From DATGPD01 sp041398565 (lineage in GTDB: Bacteria; Planctomycetota; UBA1135; UBA2386): DNA of 64,000 nucleotides. The position numbers were made by a program, and so were the translations under genes. The notes below the pieces were generated by a model. That model had not been told where the DNA came from. It did not search any database and saw only the letters and a list, made by a program, of their open reading frames with translations. The stretch spans positions 310,001 through 374,000 of the forward strand of contig JAWKUN010000005.1 in assembly GCA_041398565.1 (NCBI GenBank). The letters run 5' to 3'. This document shows, in pieces, positions 36,065-43,820 of this stretch; the stretch's first letter is position 1, and each line of letters opens with the position of its first letter.

Positions 36065-36544
36065 ATGAGACTCGCACCTTGGCGCAAGAGCGACCCGACG
36101 CGGCTGGCAGCGAGCCCGCCGCACCGGATCGAAGGGCTCTTCGGCCGAATCTGGGACGGGGCTCCCTCGCCGCAGCCGGGTCCGGGTTCACTCCCGACCG
36201 ACATCGCCGAGCGCGAGCGAGAGTTCACGGCGACGTTGGAATCGCCCGGTTGCGGGATCGACGACATCGAAGTGGCGATGGCCGAACGACAGAGGTCGCC
36301 GGCCGTCGCACCAGCCTCGCAGCGCACCGAGCCAGGCTCCACCGCTGAAAGCTGGCTCACCACCGCGCCGGCAGGCGACGTCCTGCCGGAGCAGGTCTTG
36401 GGCCACCTCGATCGTGGCGAGCAACATGAGCATCACCGCGTCGAAGGGCGCCACGGCGCCCAGGCGCGATCGCTGACGCTTCCGGCCGGACTCGACATGC
36501 TCGAGACCAGTCCGAAGGCGAAGGCCCGAGTCAAGGGCGGGTAA
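36065..36544 (+). pseudogene. Hsp20-like small heat-shock gene with an in-frame repeat insertion
   Basis: Open frame of 159 residues with a strong ribosome site (GGAGG at 36056-36060) and an intrinsic terminator 20 bp after its stop. Residues 1-70 are clearly Hsp20 (MRLAPWRKSDPTR, RIEGLFGRIWDG, DIAEREREFTATLESPGCGIDDIEV). A Family 2 repeat (36276-36355) then contributes about 25 foreign codons, after which Hsp20 character resumes (HLDRGEQHEHHRVEGRHGAQ, RSLTLPAGLD). The end is abnormal: the loop and the G-V-L strand normally before the C-terminal I-x-I are missing (ETSPKAKARVKGG). The frame is still open, so it could be translated as an altered protein, but loss of core alpha-crystallin strands argues for a decaying gene. 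It is divergent from the universal stress protein gene. Confidence 0.65.
36276..36355 (-). repeat. Family 2 dispersed repeat, copy R2, inside the Hsp20-like gene
   Basis: On the minus strand it reads CCAGCTTTCAGCGGTGGAGC, then GGCTCG, CGCTGCGAGGCTGGTGCGAC and GGCCGGCGACC, matching copies R1, R3 and R4. Outer CCAGC/GCTGG pairing is kept, but the inner stem has mismatches. The length is such that the host frame remains open. The exact left boundary is uncertain because CGATGGCCGA fits both the repeat and Hsp20 coding sequence. Confidence 0.7.
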
Positions 36545-36564
36545 GCAGGAGCCCCGCCTCTGTG

Positions 36565-36603
36565 CGGGTGAGAAGCGCTTCGGCGCCTCTCACCCGTTTT
36601 TTT
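36565..36603 (+). terminator. Rho-independent terminator
   Basis: CGGGTGAGA pairs with TCTCACCCG, extended by an inner AGCGC/GCGCCT stem around TTCG, followed by seven T residues (36597-36603). It lies about 20 bp after the Hsp20-like stop codon. This is the only textbook T-tailed terminator I saw in the window. Confidence 0.9.
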
Positions 36604-36739
36604 GCTGACCGGGCCGCGGCAGGCGCGAGCCGATCTTCGCAGGCCTCGGCTTCCTCCGCCCGTCGCTCGCAGGCTCGCCCGAGGGTCAGCGCGACGTCCC
36701 CTCCTTGCAGCTGCTCGCCCGCACGCCATCCTCGACGCC

Positions 36740-37426
36740 ATGCGCCTCGACGAACTCGGCGACGACCTTCTGCGCACCCTCGACGACCACCGGCTGACGC
36801 GGAGCGAGAAGCAAGCCCTACAGGCGGCTCTGGCCGCCAAGGAACCGACGGCAGAAGACCTGGCCGTGTTGCGCGCACGCGTGTTCGCTGCGGCGAGCGC
36901 GCGCGCCGGCGACGCGGCGACCCGCGATCTGCTCGCCTGGTGCGAGGACGTCACCAAGCTGCTCCTGCCGCCGGCGCCGCAGCGGCAGGTCGCCGAGGCT
37001 TGGTTCGGCCCCGGCCCAGGGTGCGTGAACCGAGTGATCCAACTGATCGACGGCGCACGGCACACGATCGACGTGTGCGTGTTCACGATCACCGACGACC
37101 GCATCGCTCGCGTCTTGCTGGAGGCGCACGCACGGCGCGTTCGAGTGCGCGTGCTCACCGACGACGAGAAGGCCGGCGACCTCGGGTCCGACATCCCGCG
37201 CTTGTCCCAGGCCGGGATCCCGGTGGCGATCGACCGCTCGCCCAAGCACATGCACCACAAGTTCGCGTTGTTCGACCGGCGCCTCGTGCTGACCGGCAGC
37301 TACAACTGGACGCGCGCCGCCGCCGACGAGAACGAGGAGAACTTCGTGGTCAGCGGCGAGCCACGGCTGCTGCAGGCGTTCGCCGGCGAGTTCGAGCGGC
37401 TGTGGCTGGCGTTGGCGCCGCGCTGA
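36740..37426 (+). CDS. Phospholipase D-like (PLD6/Nuc-type) single-HKD protein
   Basis: 228 residues from the ATG at 36740. Residues 1-90 form a helical N-terminal region (RLTRSEKQALQAALAAKEPTAEDLAVLRARVFAA). The PLD domain follows: GARHTIDVCVFTITDDRIARVLLEAHARRVRVRVLTDDEKA and one HKD motif HHKFALFDRRLVLTGSYNWT near residue 175 with the family's N-W-T. A single HKD domain implies a homodimeric active site, as in bacterial Nuc nucleases and PLD6; the substrate could be nucleic acid or phospholipid. There is no signal peptide. Its stop codon TGA (37424-37426) lies inside the left arm of a Family 1 repeat, so the repeat's edge may define the protein's end. Confidence 0.88.
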   Translation: MRLDELGDDLLRTLDDHRLTRSEKQALQAALAAKEPTAEDLAVLRARVFAAASARAGDAATRDLLAWCEDVTKLLLPPAPQRQVAEAWFGPGPGCVNRVIQLIDGARHTIDVCVFTITDDRIARVLLEAHARRVRVRVLTDDEKAGDLGSDIPRLSQAGIPVAIDRSPKHMHHKFALFDRRLVLTGSYNWTRAAADENEENFVVSGEPRLLQAFAGEFERLWLALAPR

Positions 37427-37582
37427 GCTGCAAGTGCTGCGAATCGTCGCGGCGGGCGCGGAAGCCGAGGGCGTGCAATCCGTGACGGTGCCGGATTCGC
37501 CACGCCCGAGCAGCTCTGTGGCAACGGAACAACACCGCCGAATTCGCGCCCGCCGCGACGATTCGCAGCCCTTGCAGCTCAG
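37423..37582. repeat. Family 1 partial copy A1: 38-nt inverted repeat pair
   Basis: The left arm 37423-37460 (starting CTGAGCTGCAAGTGCTGC) and right arm 37545-37582 (ending GCAGCCCTTGCAGCTCAG) are reverse complements with one mismatch in 38 nt. Both arms correspond to the same terminus of the Family 1 element in opposite orientation, so this is a head-to-head remnant with an internal deletion. The stop codon of the PLD-like gene lies in the left arm. The right arm runs directly into complete copy A2. Confidence 0.85.
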
Positions 37583-37764
37583 CGCTGCCGGCGGCCGCAA
37601 CCCAAAGGGTTGATGTCGGCGCAGCGCCGACCAGAGGGGGCCGCCGGCGCTGTTGTTGCTTGGAGCTTCCAGGGCTGCTCGGGCGTAGCCTGGTCAGCTC
37701 TGTGGCAACGGAACAACACCGCCGAATTCGCGCCCGCCGCGACGATTCGCAGCCCTTGCTGCTC
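37583..37764 (+). repeat. Family 1 structured dispersed repeat, complete copy A2
   Basis: Almost identical to the copy at 43977-44155 and, inverted, to 41407-41595. It contains P1 GCCGGCGGCC/GGCCGCCGGC, P2 CAACCC/GGGTTG with an AAA loop, P3 GTCGGCGC/GCGCCGAC, P4 GAGCT-T-CCAGG/CCTGG-TC-AGCTC, and a long-range pairing of CGGCGCTGTTGTT with AACAACACCGCCG. It ends in the arm CGCGACGATTCGCAGCCCTT. No protein is plausible across it. Confidence 0.85.
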
Positions 37765-37777
37765 AGAATCCCGATTG

Positions 37778-37832
37778 GCGGCCGCCTACGCGGCCGCGCA
37801 GAGCCTTCGAGAGGATTCTCTCTCAGGCTCTG
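37778..37832. terminator. Two tandem perfect hairpins downstream of hpnE
   Basis: First hairpin: GCGGCCGC (37778-37785), CTAC loop, GCGGCCGC (37790-37797). Second: CAGAGCCT-TC-GAGAG (37799-37813), GATT loop, CTCTC-TC-AGGCTCTG (37818-37832). They begin 21 bp past the hpnE stop codon and lie between convergent transcription units, so a bidirectional 3'-end role is likely. There is no T-tract, so this is not a classical intrinsic terminator. Confidence 0.55.
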
Positions 37833-37853
37833 AGGCGCGCGGCCCGGATCGAC

Positions 37854-39215
37854 CTACCAGCCGCGACGACTGCCGGCGGCGCCCGTCGCCAGCGCCAACG
37901 CCGCCGAGACGGCTGCGCCCTCGAGCGTCGAGGGCAACCCCGTCGCACACCAGTCGCCGGCGAGCCGCAGGTTCTCGACCCGCGGATGCGGGCCGCAGCG
38001 CGGACGCGCCGCGTCGGAGCCAGGCTCGATCAGGAGCGTGGCGCGCGCCTCGCGCACCACGCGCGCGCACGCCGGGTCGACGCGCACGCCCGGGAAGTGG
38101 CGCGTCAGCTGCGCGCCGGCGCGGGCGACGATCTCGTGCACGCTGGCGCCGTCGAAGCCCGCGGCGTCGCCCGCCAGCAACGCGAAGCAACGCTTGGGGT
38201 CGGACGGCCGGCGCACCAGGAAATGGAACGGGTCGCCGTCCACCAGCGCCACCAGCGGCGCGTCGGGCAAGGGCGGATCGGCGTCGAGGGCGAAGTACAC
38301 CGACACGATCGGCGCGCCGCGCCAGCACGCTGCACCGGCCGCCACCTCGTCGTCGGGCAGCAACGCTGCCAGACGGTGCCACGGCAAGGTCGAAACGACC
38401 GTGTCGCTCGGCGCCACACCCAGCCGGCTGGCGCCAGTCGCCACGTCGTCGACGCGTAGGCCGCAAACACGTCCCCGTTCCACGTCGAGTCCGCGCACGC
38501 GACAGCGCAGGCGCACCTGCACACCGCTGCTGGCGAGGGCGCGCAGAGCCGGTTCGCCCACGATCGCGCTCCACGGCCGATCCGGGATCCAGATGGCCCC
38601 GCGCGCCGCGCCGCGCAGGAACGCGCGTCGCATGGTCCGCAAGAACAGGCGCGCCGACGTGCGCGAGGGCGCCGCGTTCATGACGGCCAGGCACAGCGGC
38701 TCCCACAGGAAGCGGCGCGGCCCGCCGTGCTGGCGCCAGCGCGCCAACCACTGCTCGAGGCTGTCGGAGCCGCGCGCACCGAGCAGTGTGCCGGCGAAGC
38801 CGAGCAGCGCCCGCAGGCGTTCGCCCAGGCCGAGCCCAGGCATGCGTAGCACCGCCCAGGGCATGGCCAGCGGCACCGGCCACGACGGCAGGCGCAGCGC
38901 CGACCACCGACCGTACGCGTCGGCGTAGGCAACCGACAGCGCCGGCGCGCGCACGAAAGCGTCTTCGCTGCCCAGCCGGCGCAGCAGCGCACGGAACGCG
39001 TCGTAGCAGCCGAGCATGACGTGCGGGCCGTTGTCGCGCGCCGCACCGAGGCGCGCATCGGCGCAGGAGAACACGCGGCCACCGAGCCAACCGTGCTGCT
39101 CGAGCAGCGAGACCTCGGCGCCACTGTCGGCGAGTTCGAGCGCCGCAGCGATGCCCGCCACGCCACCTCCCAGCACCAGGGCTCGCCGGCGCCCGCCGCC
39201 AGCAGGCACCGTCAT
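37854..39215 (-). CDS. hpnE: Hydroxysqualene dehydroxylase HpnE (squalene-associated FAD-dependent oxidoreductase)
   Basis: 453 residues. The N-terminal dinucleotide motif ALVLGGGVAGIAAALELADSGAEVSLLE (about 12-37) with GGRVFS places it in the FAD-dependent amine-oxidase/phytoene-desaturase-like family. HpnE signature regions are present: DNGPHVMLGCYDAFRALLRRLG, WEPLCLAVMNAAPSRTSARLF, WIPDRPWSAIVGEPALRAL and the C-terminal FAD segment LRLAGDWCATGLPSTLEGAAVSAALA. HpnE reductively removes the hydroxyl of hydroxysqualene to give squalene. Its ATG overlaps the hpnD stop by 4 bp, so hpnC-hpnD-hpnE are translationally coupled in pathway order. The product squalene feeds hopanoid or sterol synthesis; no cyclase gene is in the window. 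Confidence 0.95.
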   Translation of the reverse strand: MTVPAGGGRRRALVLGGGVAGIAAALELADSGAEVSLLEQHGWLGGRVFSCADARLGAARDNGPHVMLGCYDAFRALLRRLGSEDAFVRAPALSVAYADAYGRWSALRLPSWPVPLAMPWAVLRMPGLGLGERLRALLGFAGTLLGARGSDSLEQWLARWRQHGGPRRFLWEPLCLAVMNAAPSRTSARLFLRTMRRAFLRGAARGAIWIPDRPWSAIVGEPALRALASSGVQVRLRCRVRGLDVERGRVCGLRVDDVATGASRLGVAPSDTVVSTLPWHRLAALLPDDEVAAGAACWRGAPIVSVYFALDADPPLPDAPLVALVDGDPFHFLVRRPSDPKRCFALLAGDAAGFDGASVHEIVARAGAQLTRHFPGVRVDPACARVVREARATLLIEPGSDAARPRCGPHPRVENLRLAGDWCATGLPSTLEGAAVSAALALATGAAGSRRGW

Positions 39216-40075
39216 CGCAGGCGCCGCCGCGTCTGCCAGGCGAGCCACAGCTTCTCCCACGCGGGCACGCGGGCGCGGCGCCCCTGGCGCACGGCAGCGG
39301 CACCGCCAGCCTCGATGCGCTGCAACAAGCGGCGATACACCGCCGCCATCGTCTCCGGGGCGAGCAGCACGCGCCGGTCGGCGACCTTGCCCAACTCCAC
39401 GTCGGCCTCGGCGAAGAAGCCGCGTGCGACCGCCGCCAAGCGAGCCAGCAGACGCGACACCGCGGCCGCCTGTCCTGAGTCGGCAGGTGCTGCCAGCCAG
39501 GAGCTGTCGACCGCCTCTTCGACGAGCCACGTCGCCGGCACGTAGCAGCGCCCACCGGCCGCGTCGGCCCGCACGTCGCGCGCGATGTTGGTGAGCTGCA
39601 GGGCCCGGCCGAGCGCGACGGCATAGCGCTCGGCGTGCACTCCCGACGCACCGAACACCGGCAGGCAGGCCAGACCGACCGCCGAGGCCACCTTGTCGCA
39701 GTAGGCCAAGAGCTGATCGAGGGTGTCGCAGCGCACGCCATCGAGGTCCATGGCGACGCCGTCGAGCACCGCGTGCAGGTGACGCGCGTCGACACCGTAG
39801 GTGCTCATCGCCGCCGCCAGCCTCTCGCCGACGACGGTGTGCGGCACGCCCGCCGCCGCAGCCTCGAGTTCCTGCCGCCAGAACGCCAGACGCTCGCGCC
39901 CATCGCGCGTGCTGTCGGCATCGTCGGCCGCGTCGTCGGCGACGCGGCAGAAGGCGTAGACGGCGGTGAGCGCCCGCCGGCGGTCCGACGCCAACGCCGC
40001 GAACGACACCAGGAACGACGAGCCCGACGCCTTGGCGATCTCTTCGGGCGTCTGCAGCGCGGCGGCGACGGTCAC
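39212..40075 (-). CDS. hpnD: Presqualene diphosphate synthase HpnD
   Basis: 287 residues from the GTG at 40075, which overlaps the hpnC stop (GTGA). It belongs to the trans-isoprenyl diphosphate synthase (squalene/phytoene synthase) family: first Asp-rich motif YAFCRVADDAADDADS near residue 45 and second LQLTNIARDVRADA near residue 170, both for Mg-diphosphate binding, plus YVPATWL. HpnD condenses two farnesyl diphosphate molecules to presqualene diphosphate. Assignment to HpnD rather than HpnC rests on the closer fit to HpnD motifs (RRRALTAVYAFCR, LGRALQLTNI) and position between hpnC and hpnE. An upstream in-frame extension exists but would overlap hpnC by 120 bp. Confidence 0.93.
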   Translation of the reverse strand: MTVAAALQTPEEIAKASGSSFLVSFAALASDRRRALTAVYAFCRVADDAADDADSTRDGRERLAFWRQELEAAAAGVPHTVVGERLAAAMSTYGVDARHLHAVLDGVAMDLDGVRCDTLDQLLAYCDKVASAVGLACLPVFGASGVHAERYAVALGRALQLTNIARDVRADAAGGRCYVPATWLVEEAVDSSWLAAPADSGQAAAVSRLLARLAAVARGFFAEADVELGKVADRRVLLAPETMAAVYRRLLQRIEAGGAAAVRQGRRARVPAWEKLWLAWQTRRRLR

Positions 40076-40950
40076 CGCAGCTCCCTCGGCGTGCCGCCGA
40101 GCAGCGCCCGCAGCGGCAACGAAGCCTTCGCCAAACCTTTGAGGCGCGCTCTTGCCGCGAGCACGTCGTGGCGCTGCGCCGCGATCTTGCGCAGACACAG
40201 CACCGCGCCCCAGCAGATCGCACGTAGCTCGAGCCGCAGGCGGCCGTGCACGGCGCCGAGCAGGGGCCAGCCGTCCCGGAACATGCCGGTGACCCGCGCG
40301 TGCCAGTGCCCCACGAGGGCCCGCACCGCGGCGTCGGCCGTGGGCGCCCGCAGTCGATCCTCGTCGACCCCGAAACGCACGAGGTCCTCGCGCGGGAAGT
40401 AGACACGGTCGCGGATCCGCAGGTCCTCGCCGATGTCCTGCAGGTGGTTGAGAAGCTGGAGCCCGGTACAGAGGCGGTCCGACCAGGCGTCGAGGCGCGG
40501 CTCGTCGTGTCCGAACACCCGCAACACCAAGCGTCCGACCGGATCGGCGGACTTACGGCAGTATGCGAGCAGGCTCGCTTCGTCGTGCCGGCTCACTTCG
40601 AGGTCGAGTGCGAACGCGTCCAACAAGTCGAAGAACAGGCGCGGGGGCAGCCGCCGCGTCTCGATCGTCGACACGAGGTCGGCCAGCAGCGGCACCGGAC
40701 GCACGGGCTCCCCGCTCAGGTGCTCGATGAACGCGGCGCGGAACGCGGCGAGCGCCGCCGCATCCTGTCGCTCGTCGGCGAGGTCGTCGGCGACGCGAGC
40801 GAAGGCATAGATGCGCCAGATGTGCGGCCGGTGCTCTCTGGGCACGAGCCACGAGCCGACGGGAAAGTTCTCGTAGTGGGTACGCGCCAGCGCCAGGAAG
40901 TCGCTCGTGTCGTCGACTTTGTCGGTAACCAAGGCGGGAATCGCGGCCAC
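40072..40950 (-). CDS. hpnC: Hydroxysqualene synthase HpnC
   Basis: 292 residues from the GTG at 40950; longer frames would run into the divergent DUF669 gene. Squalene/phytoene synthase fold with the HpnC-style N-terminus HYENFPVGSWLVPREHRPHIWRIYAFARVADDLADE (first Asp-rich motif DDLAD) and second motif LQLLNHLQDIGEDL followed by RVYFPREDL. HpnC converts presqualene diphosphate to hydroxysqualene. First gene of the hpnCDE operon. Its promoter must lie in or near the 46-bp gap to the divergent gene; TAGGCT, 10 nt upstream of the GTG in the gene's direction, is a candidate -10. Confidence 0.93.
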   Translation of the reverse strand: MAAIPALVTDKVDDTSDFLALARTHYENFPVGSWLVPREHRPHIWRIYAFARVADDLADERQDAAALAAFRAAFIEHLSGEPVRPVPLLADLVSTIETRRLPPRLFFDLLDAFALDLEVSRHDEASLLAYCRKSADPVGRLVLRVFGHDEPRLDAWSDRLCTGLQLLNHLQDIGEDLRIRDRVYFPREDLVRFGVDEDRLRAPTADAAVRALVGHWHARVTGMFRDGWPLLGAVHGRLRLELRAICWGAVLCLRKIAAQRHDVLAARARLKGLAKASLPLRALLGGTPRELR

Positions 40951-40996
40951 TGGGAGTGCGAGCCTAAACGAACAACCATCACCCAGTGAGGACAAC

Positions 40997-41410
40997 ATGG
41001 AGCTCGAGTTCTCCGACAGCGACGCGGTCACCGACTTCACCAGCGTGCCGCCCGGAACCTACCTGTGCGAAGTGAGCGACGTGCGTCCTGGCGTCACACG
41101 CCACGGCGAAGAACGCTGGAGCTTCCGGCTGACGGTGCGCGAGGGCGAGTTCGCTGGGCGGCAAGCGGCGTGGGATTCGCTCACCTTCGGCGAACGGGCG
41201 CTGCCGCGCGTGCGGCGGGTGTTCGCGGCGCTCGGCTTGCCCAGCGAGGGGCGCGTGCGAGTCGAAGCCAAGGACCTCGAAGGTCGACGAGCCTTCGTCG
41301 ACGTGCGACCGACCGAGTACCGCAACGCCCTGGGCGAAGTCGTCCGGCGCAACGAGGTGCCCTACAGCGGCTACCGCCCCCTGCCCGAGCCAGGGCAGGT
41401 GCCGTTCTGA
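40997..41410 (+). CDS. DUF669 family protein (phage SSB-like)
   Basis: 137 residues from the ATG at 40997, preceded by GAGG about 5 nt upstream. The sequence fits DUF669: PPGTYLCEVSDVRPGVTRHGEERWSFRLTVREGEFAGRQAAWDSLTFGERALPRVRRVFAALGL, with C-terminal VEAKDLEGRRAFVDVRPTEYRN and NEVPYSGYRPLP. Members are known mainly from phages, where they are linked to ssDNA binding or recombination; here no other phage genes are nearby, so it appears domesticated. The stop TGA (41408-41410) lies within the end of a Family 1 repeat, as for the PLD-like gene. Expected to bind nucleic acid in the cytoplasm; not proven. Confidence 0.8.
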   Translation: MELEFSDSDAVTDFTSVPPGTYLCEVSDVRPGVTRHGEERWSFRLTVREGEFAGRQAAWDSLTFGERALPRVRRVFAALGLPSEGRVRVEAKDLEGRRAFVDVRPTEYRNALGEVVRRNEVPYSGYRPLPEPGQVPF

Positions 41411-41595
41411 GCTGCAAGGGCTGCGAATCGTCGCGGCGCGCGCGAATTCGGCCGTGTTGTTCCGTTGCCACAGAGCTGACCAGGCCACGCCCGAGCAGCC
41501 CTGGAAGCTCCAAGCAACAACAGCGCCGGCGGCCCCCTCTGGTCGGCGCTGCGCCGACATCAACCCTTTGGGTTGCGGCCGCCGGCAGCGCTGAG
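41407..41595 (-). repeat. Family 1 structured dispersed repeat, copy B
   Basis: A 189-bp element in inverse orientation to copies A2 and C. It starts CTGAGCTGCAAGGGCTGCGA, with the TGA serving as stop codon of the DUF669 gene, and ends GCCGGCAGCGCTGAG. Same stems as copy C. The remaining gap to ligA (41596-41747) holds only the ligA promoter region and a small GTCGA/TCGAC hairpin near 41712. Confidence 0.88.
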
Positions 41596-41735
41596 AGGCC
41601 CGGAGGGCTTGCCAGGCGCTGTCCCATGCCGCGATGCCACATGCTGGGTCGGTTGGCGACACTCGAGGGAGCGCGTCTCGCCGGAAGCGCCCGCGCGACC
41701 GTTTCCCTGCCGTCGAGTCTTCGACGGCCCTCGTC

Positions 41736-41741
41736 TAGGAT
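41736..41741 (+). promoter_or_regulatory. Candidate -10 box of a leaderless promoter for ligA
   Basis: TAGGAT followed by 6 nt (CTCGCC) and the GTG start of ligA at 41748. There is no Shine-Dalgarno in between. Same spacing as for the genes at 32079, 52527 and 53207. Confidence 0.45.
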
Positions 41742-41747
41742 CTCGCC

Positions 41748-43820
41748 GTGCAGCCTGGTTCAAGCCACGAACACGCCCCGTCGAAACCGAGCGCGAGAGA
41801 GTTCGCCGAAGAGGCGGCTGGGCTGCGGTCGGAGATCGCGCGCGCCGACGACCAGTACTACAACCGCGGCCAGTCCGACATCTCCGACTCGGAGTACGAC
41901 GCGCTGTTCGTCCGGCTGCGCGCCCTCGAAACGGCCCACCCCGACCTGATCACGGCGGACTCGCCGACCCAGCGCGTGGGTGCGCCTCTGCCCACCGGCA
42001 CCGACATCGCCACCCACGAGCATCGGGTGCCGATGCTGTCGATCGAGTCGCTCACCAGCGAAGACGCGGTGCGCGAATTCGACAAGCGCACCCGCCGCTT
42101 CCTCGGTCTCGACGACGGTGCCGCCCTGCGCTGGGCGGTGGAACCCAAGTTCGACGGGGTGTCGGCGAATCTGCTGTACGAGGACGGCACGTTGACGCTC
42201 GCCCTGTCGCGCGGCGACGGCGCCCGTGGCGAGGACATCACCCGTAACGTGCGCACCATCCGCAACGTGCCGCTGCGCCTCCCCGGGCACGACGGCCGGC
42301 CGCAGCGCTGCGAGGTCCGCGGCGAAGTGATCTTCAGCCGGCCGACTTTCGAGCGTCTGCGCGAAGAAGCCGAGACCACCACCGAGACTCCGTTCCGCAA
42401 CCCGCGCAACGCGGCGGCCGGCACCCTCAAGCAGCTGGATCCGGCGATCGTGCGCCGGCGGGGCCTCGAGTTCATCGCCTGGGGTGTCGGTGCCTGGGAG
42501 GGAGAACCCGTCCCCGCCACCTACGCGGCCGTCCGCGAGCAGCTGCGCGCGTGGGGCTTCGAGGTTGCCACCGACTTCGTGGTCGCCCGCGACATCGACG
42601 GCGTGCTCGCGTTCCACCACGAGCTCGAGGTACGTCGCGACGTCATCGACTACGAGATGGACGGTGTCGTCGCCAAGGTCGACGAGGTCGAGCTCCAGCA
42701 GAGGCTCGGGCGCACCGCGCGCGCACCGCGCTGGCTCCTGGCCTACAAGTTCGCACCGCGGCGGGCCACCACCACCGTGGTGTCGATCACGGCGCAGGTC
42801 GGCCGCACCGGAGCCGTCACGCCGGTGGCCAACCTGGAGCCGATCGAGCTGGCTGGCGTGACCGTCAAGCGCGCGACCTTGCACAACTGGGCGCTGCTCG
42901 CCGAGCGCGACATCCGCGCCGGCGACACCGTCGAGGTCGAGCGTGCCGGCGACGTGATCCCCGAGGTCATGCGCGTCCTGGCGCGCCCGCCGGACTCGCA
43001 CCCGGCGCACATTCCCGCGCACTGCCCGAGTTGCAGCGGCCCGCTCGAGACCGAGGGCAAGTTCGTGTACTGCCAGAACGTCGAGTGTCCCGACCAGCTG
43101 CGTGGCCACATCGTGCACATGTGCGGCCGGCGCGCTCTCGACATCGAGGGACTCGGTCCGGAGAAGATCGACCAGCTGGTCGAAGCCGGCCTGCTCTCGC
43201 ACCCCGAAGACGTGTTCACTCTGGAGCAGCACGAAGCCGAGATCACCGCGCTGGAGGGTTGGGGCAAGCGCAGCTTCGACAAGCTGTGCGCGCAGATCGC
43301 GCGCGCCAAGCGCCCGGCGCTGGCCCGCTACCTGAACGCGCTCGGCATCCGCCATGTCGGCGAGCAGACGGCCAAGGATCTGGCGGCGCACTTCGGTACG
43401 CTCGAAGCCGTCACCGCTGCCAGCGAGGAGGACTTCGACGAGGTCAAGGGGGTGGGGACCGAGGTGGCCAGAGCGCTGCACGCCTTCTTCGCCAACGACG
43501 GCAACAAGCGCTTCCTGCACGCAGCGCACCGCGCGGGAGTCGAGGTGCTGGCACAGCCCAAACAGGAGGTCGCTGCGACCGGGCCGCTGGCCGGGAGCGT
43601 GTTCTGCTTCACCGGTGGGCTCGGCACCCTCAGCCGCGAGCAGGCCAAGGAACTGGTGGAGGCACGTGGCGCCCGCGTCGTCGACTCGATCACCAAGGTG
43701 GTGACGCACGTGGTCGCGGGCAGCCGGGCCGGCAGCAAGCTGCAGAAGGCGGAGAAGCTCGGGCTGACCATCCTCGACGAGGCCGCGTTCGTTGCCCTGG
43801 TCGAGGCGAGTGCAGAATGA
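41748..43820 (+). CDS. ligA: NAD-dependent DNA ligase LigA
   Basis: 690 residues from the GTG at 41748, the usual length. Domain order is complete: NAD-binding Ia helices (EEAAGLRSEIARADDQYYNRGQSDISDSEYDALF), adenylation domain with catalytic Lys134 in EPKFDG and SRGDGARGEDIT, FRNPRNAAAGTLKQLD, OB fold (GRTGAVTPVANLEPIELAGVTVKRATLHN), Zn finger cysteines in CPSCSGPLETEGKFVYCQNVECPDQ (about 426-450), helix-hairpin-helix region (LNALGIRHVGEQTAKDLAAHFG) and a C-terminal BRCT domain (GSVFCFTGGLGTLSREQAKELVEARGARV). It seals nicks in DNA replication and repair using NAD+. A 39-codon gene overlaps its stop codon. Confidence 0.98.
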   Translation: MQPGSSHEHAPSKPSAREFAEEAAGLRSEIARADDQYYNRGQSDISDSEYDALFVRLRALETAHPDLITADSPTQRVGAPLPTGTDIATHEHRVPMLSIESLTSEDAVREFDKRTRRFLGLDDGAALRWAVEPKFDGVSANLLYEDGTLTLALSRGDGARGEDITRNVRTIRNVPLRLPGHDGRPQRCEVRGEVIFSRPTFERLREEAETTTETPFRNPRNAAAGTLKQLDPAIVRRRGLEFIAWGVGAWEGEPVPATYAAVREQLRAWGFEVATDFVVARDIDGVLAFHHELEVRRDVIDYEMDGVVAKVDEVELQQRLGRTARAPRWLLAYKFAPRRATTTVVSITAQVGRTGAVTPVANLEPIELAGVTVKRATLHNWALLAERDIRAGDTVEVERAGDVIPEVMRVLARPPDSHPAHIPAHCPSCSGPLETEGKFVYCQNVECPDQLRGHIVHMCGRRALDIEGLGPEKIDQLVEAGLLSHPEDVFTLEQHEAEITALEGWGKRSFDKLCAQIARAKRPALARYLNALGIRHVGEQTAKDLAAHFGTLEAVTAASEEDFDEVKGVGTEVARALHAFFANDGNKRFLHAAHRAGVEVLAQPKQEVAATGPLAGSVFCFTGGLGTLSREQAKELVEARGARVVDSITKVVTHVVAGSRAGSKLQKAEKLGLTILDEAAFVALVEASAE

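Noticed and set aside
37427..37853. Family 1 cluster considered as an integron attC array or CRISPR remnant
   Set aside because: No regular spacers, no short direct repeats, no integrase or cas genes nearby; units are long and internally folded.
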